The position numbers and the translations under genes were made by a program. Source: Burkholderiales bacterium (GTDB taxonomy: Bacteria > Pseudomonadota > Gammaproteobacteria > Burkholderiales > Burkholderiaceae). Taken from it: a stretch of 5,843 bases of DNA. Positions 1 through 5,680 of the stretch are shown piece by piece (the stretch's first letter is position 1; each line of letters opens with the position of its first letter). The notes under the pieces are model-generated. The model saw nothing but the letters and a program-made list of their open reading frames with translations, was not told where the DNA came from and did no database searches. The stretch is from assembly GCA_947372535.1 (NCBI GenBank), contig CANBUA010000283.1:1-5843 (forward strand), in the 5' to 3' direction.

Positions 1-729
1 TTCATGAACTGCGTGCGCGATTTCCGCGACCAGATCACCGATCCCAAGCTGCTGCAAGAGATCAAGGACTTCAACAAGCAAGAGGCCCAGCACGGCTTGG
101 TGCACCGCCAGGACAACGAGCGCCTGCGCCGCCAGGGCATCGACGTCGATCGCCTCACCAAGATCGTCGACGACATGCTGGACAAGAAGTACCGCAAGAT
201 CTACAGCCGTCAATACACCCTGGCCGTCACTTCGGCCCTGGAGCACTTCACTTCCATCATCGCTCACAGCCTGTTCGACAAGCGTGACGTGATGAAGGAG
301 GCCGACCACCGTGTTCGCGCCATGTACGCCTGGCACGCCATCGAAGAGGTTGAGCACAAGGGCGTGGCCTATGACGTGATGATCGACTATGCCAAGGTGG
401 GCTACTTCAAGCGCATTGGCGCCTTGCTGCATGCGACCTGGATGTTCCCCATGGTCATCTCCCGCATCCAGCGCGAGTTGCTGATCGCCGATGGTTTCAG
501 CCTGCCGCAACGCGCCAAGCTGTTGGCCAAGGGCGTCGTGTGGCTGTTCCGCCCGGGTGGCCTGCTGCAGCCGATGTACAAGAGCTACATCGGCTACTAC
601 AAGCCTGGCTATCACCCCTGGCACGAAGCGGAGCAGACGGGTTACGAGGAATGGCTCAGAGCCTTCAATGGGACGCGAGATCCCGTGGTGGCCAGCGAAC
701 AGATGCGCAAGGATCTGGCGCTCGTGTGA
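1..729 (+). CDS. Predicted metal-dependent hydrolase (COG3687/PF10118-like), copy 1, 5' end missing
   Basis: This is the C-terminal 242 codons of a gene that enters the window already open; the frame starts at base 1 and ends at TGA 727-729. Aligned without gaps to the complete copy at 942-1826, it lacks about 53 N-terminal residues, so the ATG at 4 is an internal Met and not the start. A hand count gives about 65% identity to that copy. Conserved metal-ligand candidates are QEAQH (ExxH), LEHF, and WHAIEEVEH, which contains a second ExxH. The most conserved stretch, around WHAIEEVEHKGVAYDV, differs from the other copy at only 9 of 111 bases (313-423 against 1413-1523), several of them synonymous. 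I see no signal peptide or clear membrane segment in the visible part. The family name is from memory of COG3687/PF10118. The true substrate is unknown, and a di-iron oxygenase or oxidase role is equally possible. Confidence 0.85.
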   Translation, partial: FMNCVRDFRDQITDPKLLQEIKDFNKQEAQHGLVHRQDNERLRRQGIDVDRLTKIVDDMLDKKYRKIYSRQYTLAVTSALEHFTSIIAHSLFDKRDVMKEADHRVRAMYAWHAIEEVEHKGVAYDVMIDYAKVGYFKRIGALLHATWMFPMVISRIQRELLIADGFSLPQRAKLLAKGVVWLFRPGGLLQPMYKSYIGYYKPGYHPWHEAEQTGYEEWLRAFNGTRDPVVASEQMRKDLALV

Positions 730-749
730 ACCGCTCGCCTCCTGGCGTG

Positions 750-774
750 AAGGGCTGCTCCGGCGGCCCTTTTT
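750..774 (+). terminator. Rho-independent terminator after copy 1
   Basis: A 9-bp stem (750-758 with 763-771, including one G-T pair) encloses the tetraloop TCCG closed by a C-G pair, which is a stable UNCG-type loop. The T tract 770-774 forms the 3' edge of the stem and the tail. It begins 20 bases after the stop codon of copy 1, so it should end that transcript and separate it from copy 2. Confidence 0.8.
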
Positions 775-792
775 GCGATGCTGCTTGCGTCT

Positions 793-806
793 TTGATGCA
801 GATCAG
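793..806. promoter_or_regulatory. Candidate FNR/ANR/CRP-family box
   Basis: TTGAT-GCAG-ATCAG matches the FNR/ANR consensus TTGAT-N4-ATCAA at 9 of 10 fixed positions. It lies between the terminator of copy 1 and the start of copy 2, where a regulatory site is expected. If the weak hexamer TAGTGT (827-832) is the -10, the start point would fall near 839 and the box would be centred close to -40, the class II activator position. The site also overlaps an inverted repeat GATGC-N7-GCATC (795-811). The motif match is seen directly; the promoter geometry and the oxygen response are inferred. Confidence 0.5.
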
Positions 807-941
807 GCATCTTGCAGAGTGGGCGCTAGTGTCGCCTGCAATGCCCCGCTGTCATGCCCCATCCTCTTCAAATCCGAAGCGTGACCTACAGTTGGGCTTC
901 CCGGAGACTACGCCCGCCGCCCGGGCAGGAAGAGGTGAACC

Positions 942-1826
942 ATGGCCCCGCATCCCCAAGCCGCCCACGCCATCGTGCCGCGCGAAAAGCTCGATTTCGG
1001 TTTTGACCAGGACATTCCCAAATACTGGTTCGGGGGGGACGCCTACAAGACCCGTTTCTGGGATGCGCTGTCGGTGATCTTCCCGCCGGGCGAAAAGTTC
1101 TTCATGACCACGGTGCGGGATTTCCGCGACCGCGTCACCGACCCCAAGTTGCTGCAGGACATCAAGGACTTCAATCGGCAGGAAGCCCAGCACACGCTGG
1201 TGCACAACCAGTACAACGACCACCTCCGGCGCCAGGGCATCGATGTGGACGGCCTGATCGCCGAGCTCGACAACCTGTTGAACAAGCAGTACCGCGCCCG
1301 CTTCAGTCGCGAATACACCCTGGCGATGACCGCAGCGCTGGAGCACTTCACTGCCCTGGGCGCCCACACCCTGTTCGACGACCGCGACCTGATGAAGGAC
1401 GCCCACCCCAATGTGCGCGCCATGTACGCCTGGCACGCCATTGAAGAGGTCGAGCACAAGGGCGTGGCCTACGACGTGATGGTCGACGTGGCCAAGGTGG
1501 GCTACTTCAAGCGCATCGGCGCCATGGTGCACGCGTCCTACATGTTCCCCTACACCATCCGCCGCTTCACCGAAGTCATGCTCAAGGCGGACGGCTTTTC
1601 CTGGTGGCAACGCCGCTGGCTGATGGCCAAGGGCATGGTCTGGCTGTTCAAGCCGGGTGGCGTGGCTTGGCCCATCTGGACCCATTACCTCTCGTATCTG
1701 AAGCCCAGCTACCACCCCTGGCAAGAAACCGATCAGCCGGGCTACGCTCCATGGCTGAAGGCTTTCAACGTGAACCGTGACCCGGTGGAGGCCAGTGAAA
1801 TGATGCGAGCTTCCCTGGTTCGGTGA
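942..1826 (+). CDS. Predicted metal-dependent hydrolase (COG3687/PF10118-like), copy 2, complete
   Basis: This 294-residue protein is a complete paralogue of the gene at 1-729. The start ATG 942 is supported by a purine-rich Shine-Dalgarno stretch at 927-937 (AGGA then GAGG). Candidate metal ligands in order are E51 (in PPGEKFF), E81 and H84 (QEAQH), E134 and H135 (LEHF), H165, and E169 with H172 (the end of EEVEH). The order E, ExxH, E, ExxH is the pattern of ferritin-like four-helix di-iron proteins. The C-terminal third is rich in aromatic residues, including SWWQRRW near 220-226 and YHPW at 257-260, and may line a substrate pocket or contact a membrane. The enzyme is probably cytoplasmic, since no signal peptide is visible. 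It has its own leader with a candidate FNR box and its own terminator, so it is probably transcribed alone. The family is often called a hydrolase without a known substrate; that function is not shown by the sequence. Confidence 0.9.
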   Translation: MAPHPQAAHAIVPREKLDFGFDQDIPKYWFGGDAYKTRFWDALSVIFPPGEKFFMTTVRDFRDRVTDPKLLQDIKDFNRQEAQHTLVHNQYNDHLRRQGIDVDGLIAELDNLLNKQYRARFSREYTLAMTAALEHFTALGAHTLFDDRDLMKDAHPNVRAMYAWHAIEEVEHKGVAYDVMVDVAKVGYFKRIGAMVHASYMFPYTIRRFTEVMLKADGFSWWQRRWLMAKGMVWLFKPGGVAWPIWTHYLSYLKPSYHPWQETDQPGYAPWLKAFNVNRDPVEASEMMRASLVR

Positions 1827-1863
1827 TATTTCTGCGATCTTCACCCCGCGACTTGGTTAGACT

Positions 1864-1899
1864 TCGGCACACTCCCTGAGGGTGTGCCGATTTCGTTTT
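1864..1899 (+). terminator. Rho-independent terminator after copy 2
   Basis: TCGGCACAC (1864-1872) pairs perfectly with GTGTGCCGA (1882-1890). A G-T and a C-G pair extend the stem to 11 bp around a five-base loop (1875-1879). The T-rich tail TTTCGTTTT runs from 1891 to 1899. It ends the transcript of copy 2, whose stop is at 1826. It also covers the GTG at 1882 that would be the longest possible start of the next gene, which argues against that start. Confidence 0.85.
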
Positions 1900-1938
1900 A
1901 TGCGTATTCCACTCCCACCGACGTCAGTTCTGGAAGCC

Positions 1939-2964
1939 ATGGGCATTCGGCCCATCCCCTTGTTCATGCTGTCTGCGTGGATCAAGGCGGCCACCAAGTG
2001 CGGCTTCAACGTGCAGCCTCTGTTCAAGGAAGCCGGCATCAAGATCGACCTGATCCGGCTGGAAGATGCCCGTGTGTCCCCTTTGCAACTCATTTCGCTG
2101 CTGGAACAGTGCGTGGCCCTGTCGCCCAACAAGCACTTCCCGCTGGTGCTGGGCGACACCTTTGCGTTTGAGAGCCTGCCAGAGTTCGAAACCCTGCTGG
2201 CCACCAGCTCCACCTTGCGCGAGGCCCTGCGCGTGGCCGATCTGGCCCGCCGCATGGTCCTGCCCTGGCTCAAACTGGAAGTGAAGGAAGAGGGCGATGT
2301 GGCCCGCGTCATCGTGGGCTACGACGTGCCCGTGCCCAACCTGGCTGCCTATGGCCTGCCGCTGACCCTGGTGTCCCAGGCCATCCTGGCCTGCATCCGC
2401 AAATTTGGCCGTTCGCTTCAGGGCACAGAAGAGGGCTTCACGGGGGTCACCATCCAGGGCCCCCGTCCGCCTTACGCCACCCACCTCGAAGCCTTTTTCG
2501 ACGTGCCCGTCACCTTCGGGGCTGATGCCGATGCCCTGGTGTTCGAACGCCGCATCCTGGACGTCCCCCTCGAGGGCGCCTTTCCCGCCCTGCACGAACA
2601 GGCCAATTTCCTGGCGCAACAGCGCCTGGGCAAAGAGGTCAAGCGCCAGGGGGTGGCCGCCGAAATCGAAGAGCAGATCCACCGCGATCCCGGCTTGCTG
2701 GCGCTGGGCGTGGAAGACATGGCCGATCGACTCAACCTGCACGCCCGCACCCTGCAGCGGCGGCTCAAGGACGAGGGCGACAGCTACCTCGGTGTCCAGG
2801 CGCGCATGCGGCACCGACTGGCCTGCCAATGGCTGCAACAAGGCGAAGTCTCCATCGACGACATCAGTGCCCGGCTGGGTTTTTCCGATCGCCGCGCCTT
2901 CACGGCGGCTTTCAAGCGCTGGGAAGGTGAAACCCCCAGCGCCTGGCGCGACAAGCAGCACTGA
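1939..2964 (+). CDS. AraC-family transcriptional regulator 1 (PF12625-type N-terminal domain)
   Basis: From ATG 1939 the protein has 341 residues, the usual length of AraC regulators with the long 'arabinose-binding-like' N-terminal domain (PF12625, as in VirS and OruR types). Residues about 10-210 form the probable effector domain, including HFPLVLGDTFAF and the STLREAL segment. Residues about 257-337 form the AraC DNA-binding domain. Its first helix-turn-helix lies around MADRLNLHARTLQRRL, and the second around ISARLGFSDRRAFTAAFKRW. The start is uncertain: GTG 1882 lies inside a terminator hairpin, ATG 1900 follows its T tract directly, and no start has a well-spaced Shine-Dalgarno. ATG 1939 matches the N-terminal length of the paralogue downstream, so I prefer it. 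No clear promoter is visible between 1827 and 1938. Its position beside two paralogous enzyme genes suggests it controls one or both; the effector is unknown. Confidence 0.9.
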   Translation: MGIRPIPLFMLSAWIKAATKCGFNVQPLFKEAGIKIDLIRLEDARVSPLQLISLLEQCVALSPNKHFPLVLGDTFAFESLPEFETLLATSSTLREALRVADLARRMVLPWLKLEVKEEGDVARVIVGYDVPVPNLAAYGLPLTLVSQAILACIRKFGRSLQGTEEGFTGVTIQGPRPPYATHLEAFFDVPVTFGADADALVFERRILDVPLEGAFPALHEQANFLAQQRLGKEVKRQGVAAEIEEQIHRDPGLLALGVEDMADRLNLHARTLQRRLKDEGDSYLGVQARMRHRLACQWLQQGEVSIDDISARLGFSDRRAFTAAFKRWEGETPSAWRDKQH

Positions 2965-3327
2965 GCCTGGCACTGGCCTTTGCGTTAGGGCGTCAGCTTG
3001 CATCAAGCATCTGACAGGATATCTGGGACAGATTGATGTCAGATATATAACCAATTCAGGTTGGTCATGACGCATTGCACGGATCCCCTGCCGCGGACTA
3101 GGGAATACGCCCGTGCGCGGGGTTTATTTCAAGACACCTCTTTGAGTGTTGTGGCGCCTAATATTCCTCTCGGCGGGTAGATCCAGATTGTGGGTGTGCC
3201 CCCGGCCTCCTAGATTGAAGGAAGGCCGGTACCGAATTGCACCCGTCCAACGCAGGGTTGTTGATGTGACTCATGCGGTGTTCAGATGGGGTGCTCCGGG
3301 CCTGATGTGAGAAGGTTGTACCTCGTC
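2965..3327. other. Intergenic region between the two AraC-type genes
   Basis: This gap has no convincing gene and is locally more A+T-rich than its surroundings. It holds a cluster of repeated and inverted ATCTG-type half-sites (3009-3046) followed by a TATAAC hexamer (3046-3051). It also holds a 37-codon ORF (3067-3180) with AGG six bases before its ATG, which I do not call a gene. A short hairpin CCCG-TGCG-CGGG (3110-3121) followed by TTTATTT is a weak terminator candidate. A 7-bp stem CCGGCCT/AGGCCGG (3202-3208 with 3223-3229) without a T tract may be leader structure for the second regulator. No -35/-10 pair fits the consensus well, which would suit activator-dependent promoters. Confidence 0.5.
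3009..3046. repeat. Cluster of inverted and direct half-sites, possible AraC operator
   Basis: ATCTGACA (3009-3016) and TGTCAGAT (3037-3044) are perfect inverted repeats. Nested with them, ATATCTG (3019-3025) and CAGATAT (3040-3046) form a second perfect dyad. ATCTGACAG (3009-3017) and ATCTGGGACAG (3021-3031) also read as imperfect direct repeats 12 bases apart. The direct pair ends 14 bases before a TATAAC hexamer (3046-3051), so the nearer half-site would cover the expected -35 position. That is a common layout for AraC-type activators. The repeats are seen directly; the operator role is inferred. Confidence 0.45.
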
Positions 3328-4365
3328 ATGCTTGCTGCCCAAACCCCCCCCCTCTTTCCGCTGCCGGCGCCCGGCAGTTGGCGCCACGCTGCACATGTCT
3401 GCGGCTTTCCCATCGAACCGGTGCTCAAGGACGCGGGCATCGTGCTGGGCGACAGCGCCAAGCCCGTCATGCTGTCCGGCGGCAAGTTGTTCAAGACCTT
3501 CTCGCAATGCGTCGAGCGCGCCAAGGGGCACCACTTTCCCTTTGCCCTGGGTGAAGCCTTCGCGTTCGAGCATCACGCCGAGTTTGATCAGTTCATCTCC
3601 TCATGCACCACCCTGAGGGAAATGCTGGAAGTGGCGACCTGGGCGCGCGAGCTGATCGCGCCCTGGATGGCATTGCACCTGGATGAAGTGGGCGTCGAAG
3701 CCTATTTGCGGGTGGAGATGACCGTGCCCGATGGGGATGTGGGCGAACTCTGGCATGTGCGCGAAGTGGCGCTGTCGGCCCTCTACCAGTTGATCAAGCG
3801 GGCCACCAAGGGTGGCAACTGGCTGATGTCCGTGCGCGTGGCCAACGCCGTGCCGGGTCATGAGCCCTTCTACCGCGCGCACTTTGGCGTGCCCGTGTTC
3901 TTTGGTGAAAGCGTGGATGCGCTGGTGCTGGACCGCCGCTGGCTGGACCAGCCGCTCAACGCGCCCGAGCCCGAGGCCCACAACCAGGCCCGCCGCCTGA
4001 TCGAACGCCGCTTGAACAAGGAAGCCGGCGAGCGCCGCATCCTTGATGAGGTGCGCTGGGCGCTCGAGCGCCGCCCCGAACTGTTGCGCGAAGGCCTGGA
4101 ATCCACCGCCGCCGCCTTGGGGCTGCATCCGCGTACCCTGCAGCGCCGCCTGCAGGCCGAAGGCATGAAGTACGTGGATGTGCAATCGCAGGCCAAGTGC
4201 CAGCGCGCCCTGACCATGCTGCGCCGCCGTGCCATCAGCATGGAAAGCATCAGCACCGAGCTGGGCTTCTCCGACCGCCGCGCCTTCACCTTCGCGTTCA
4301 AGCGCTGGACGGGCAAATCGCCCAGCGCCTACCGAAGCGAGATGAGCCTGCGCACCATGCGCTGA
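3328..4365 (+). CDS. AraC-family transcriptional regulator 2, paralogue of regulator 1
   Basis: From ATG 3328 the protein has 345 residues and aligns along its length with the regulator at 1939-2964. Shared landmarks are CGF and AGI near residues 25-38, GEAFAF at 75-80, TTLREML at 94-100, and PFYRAHFGVPVFFG at 180-193. The DNA-binding domain occupies about 255-336, with LGLHPRTLQRRL and LGFSDRRAFTFAFKRW in its two helix-turn-helix units. An upstream ATG at 3286 would add 14 residues but has no Shine-Dalgarno. ATG 3328 has AGAAGG at 3310-3315, although the 12-base spacing is long, and it gives an N-terminus matching the paralogue. A run of nine C lies at codons 6-9 (3344-3352), so a slip of one base would put the gene out of frame. 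The N-terminal domains differ far more than the DNA-binding domains, suggesting different effectors with related target sites. No T-tailed terminator follows it. Confidence 0.9.
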   Translation: MLAAQTPPLFPLPAPGSWRHAAHVCGFPIEPVLKDAGIVLGDSAKPVMLSGGKLFKTFSQCVERAKGHHFPFALGEAFAFEHHAEFDQFISSCTTLREMLEVATWARELIAPWMALHLDEVGVEAYLRVEMTVPDGDVGELWHVREVALSALYQLIKRATKGGNWLMSVRVANAVPGHEPFYRAHFGVPVFFGESVDALVLDRRWLDQPLNAPEPEAHNQARRLIERRLNKEAGERRILDEVRWALERRPELLREGLESTAAALGLHPRTLQRRLQAEGMKYVDVQSQAKCQRALTMLRRRAISMESISTELGFSDRRAFTFAFKRWTGKSPSAYRSEMSLRTMR

Positions 4366-4410
4366 GCACTGAGCGCTTGCGTTGAACCAGGCCACGAGCC
4401 CGCCCGGGGC

Positions 4411-4426
4411 TGGTAGAGTCCGGCCC
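4411..4426 (+). promoter_or_regulatory. Extended -10 promoter of coaBC, probably leaderless
   Basis: TG-G-TAGAGT (4411-4419) fits an extended -10 element (TGnTATAAT, 4 of 6 in the hexamer plus the TG). Its last base is 7 bases before the coaBC ATG at 4427, so transcription would begin at or next to the A of the start codon. No good Shine-Dalgarno precedes that ATG, as expected for a leaderless message. A 5-bp dyad AGCCC/GGGCT (4397-4411) lies directly upstream. No -35 of good fit is seen. The elements are seen directly; promoter activity is inferred. Confidence 0.45.
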
Positions 4427-5680
4427 ATGTCTGAACGCAAAGACCTCCAGGGCCGCCACATCGTGGTTGGCATGACAGGCGGCATCGCCTGCTACAAGGT
4501 GGCCGAACTGGTCCGCCTGCTCACCAAGGCGGGCGCCACGGTGGATGTGGTGATGACCGAGGCCGCCCAGGCCTTCATCACGCCCGTCACCTTGCAGGCC
4601 CTCTCGGGCCGGCCGGTGTACGCCAGCCAGTGGGACGCCCGCGTGCCCAACAACATGGCCCACATCCAGCTGGGCCGCGATGCCGATGTGCTGTTGGTGG
4701 CCCCAGCCAGTGCCGATTTCATCGCCAAGCTGGCGCAGGGCAGGGCGGACGAGTTGCTCAGCCTGACCTGCCTGGCCCGCCCCCAAGAACGCGGGCCTCT
4801 GCTGGTGGCCCCCGCCATGAACCGCGAGATGTGGGCCCACCCGGCCACGCAACGCAACGTGGCCACGCTGGAGGCGGATGGCGCGCAGATCCTGGGCCCG
4901 GCCAGTGGCGACCAGGCCTGCGGCGAAGTGGGCGATGGCCGCATGCTGGAAGCGCAGGAGCTGCTGGATGCCGTGATCGCCAGCCTGCAGCCCAAGTTGC
5001 TGAGCGGGCGCAAGCTGCTGATCACCGCCGGCCCCACCTTCGAGCCGATTGACCCGGTGCGCGGCATCACCAACCATTCCAGTGGCAAGATGGGTTTTGC
5101 CCTGGCGCGAGCGGCGGCCGAGGCCGGTGCCGAGGTCACGCTGATCGCCGGCCCGGTTCATTTGCCCACACCGCAAGGCGTTCTCCGCAGCAATGTGATG
5201 ACCGCGTTGCAGATGCACGAGTCGGTGCTGGCCTGCGCCGCAGCGCACGACATCTTTGTGGCCACGGCCGCAGTGGCGGACTGGCGGCCCGCCCGCCTGA
5301 GCGAGCACAAGATCAAGAAGGAGGGCAAGAAGGTGGCCCCCACGTTCGAGCTCACCGAGAACCCCGACATCCTGGCCGCCGTGGCCGCCTTGAAGGATGG
5401 CCCCTACTGCGTGGGCTTCGCGGCCGAAAGCGAGCACCTGCTGGAACACGCCCGCGCCAAGCTGCTGCGCAAGAACGTGCCGCTCATCGTGGGCAACCTG
5501 GGCCCAGCCACCTTCGGGCGCGACGACAACGCCTTGCTGCTGGTCGACGCCCACAGCCACCGCGCTCTGCCGCCCGGCGGCCACCCCACCGACAAGCTCA
5601 CCCTGGCCCGCGCCCTCATCGCCGACATCGCCGAACGCCTGGACCTGGCGCGCGGCCGCACCGCATCCCCCACAGCATGA
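4427..5680 (+). CDS. coaBC: Bifunctional phosphopantothenoylcysteine decarboxylase / phosphopantothenate-cysteine ligase
   Basis: CoaBC (Dfp) makes 4'-phosphopantetheine for coenzyme A in the cytoplasm. The C-terminal CoaB half joins cysteine to 4'-phosphopantothenate using CTP, and the N-terminal FMN-dependent CoaC half decarboxylates the product. The 417-residue length is normal. CoaC (about 10-188) shows the flavin-binding GMTGGIA (15-21), the catalytic His in MAHIQLG (H79), the PAMN motif (129-132), and the flap Cys in QACGEVG (C165). CoaB (about 194-409) shows ITAGPT (199-204), [11 protein letters not shown] (215-225, with N216), and the lysine motif HKIKK (294-298). ATG 4427 gives the usual short lead before GMTGG; an in-frame TTG at 4382 would add 15 residues without support. 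The stop overlaps the start of dut as ATGA, so the two genes are probably cotranscribed and translationally coupled. Identification rests on direct motif similarity to E. coli Dfp. Confidence 0.97.
   Translation: MSERKDLQGRHIVVGMTGGIACYKVAELVRLLTKAGATVDVVMTEAAQAFITPVTLQALSGRPVYASQWDARVPNNMAHIQLGRDADVLLVAPASADFIAKLAQGRADELLSLTCLARPQERGPLLVAPAMNREMWAHPATQRNVATLEADGAQILGPASGDQACGEVGDGRMLEAQELLDAVIASLQPKLLSGRKLLITAGPTFEPIDPVRGITNHSSGKMGFALARAAAEAGAEVTLIAGPVHLPTPQGVLRSNVMTALQMHESVLACAAAHDIFVATAAVADWRPARLSEHKIKKEGKKVAPTFELTENPDILAAVAALKDGPYCVGFAAESEHLLEHARAKLLRKNVPLIVGNLGPATFGRDDNALLLVDAHSHRALPPGGHPTDKLTLARALIADIAERLDLARGRTASPTA

Noticed and set aside
852..1844. Long minus-strand ORF (330 codons) opposite enzyme copy 2
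   Set aside because: It is the mirror of a real gene with strong family motifs. Long antisense frames are expected in G+C-rich coding DNA, and its protein shows no recognisable domain and a shadow-like composition rich in His, Gln, Val and Gly.
2965..2985. Terminator directly after AraC regulator 1
   Set aside because: The repeated GCACTG and GGC/GCC strings do not make a stable stem and only three T follow.
2405..3070. Second + strand frame (221 codons) inside AraC regulator 1
   Set aside because: It is rich in Ser, Pro, Arg and Trp, as out-of-frame readings of G+C-rich genes are, and it overlaps the HTH-coding part of the real gene.
1924..3075. Minus-strand ORF (383 codons) opposite AraC regulator 1
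   Set aside because: Same reason: the + strand carries a clear AraC protein across this span, and the antisense product has no domain-like sequence.
3261..3274. Possible second FNR box before AraC regulator 2
   Set aside because: TTGAT-GTGA-CTCAT matches only 8 of 10 positions with a poor right half, and no suitable -10 lies at the right distance.
4360..4377. Hairpin GCGCT/AGCGC at the end of AraC regulator 2
   Set aside because: Only five base pairs, and no T tract follows, so it is not convincing as a terminator.
3601..4485. Minus-strand ORF (294 codons) opposite AraC regulator 2
   Set aside because: It runs across the end of regulator 2 into coaBC, has a shadow composition rich in Gly, Ala, Gln and His, and no ribosome site stands out.
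4298..5584. Minus-strand ORF (428 codons) opposite coaBC
   Set aside because: coaBC on the + strand is certain from its motifs; the antisense frame is a codon-bias shadow.
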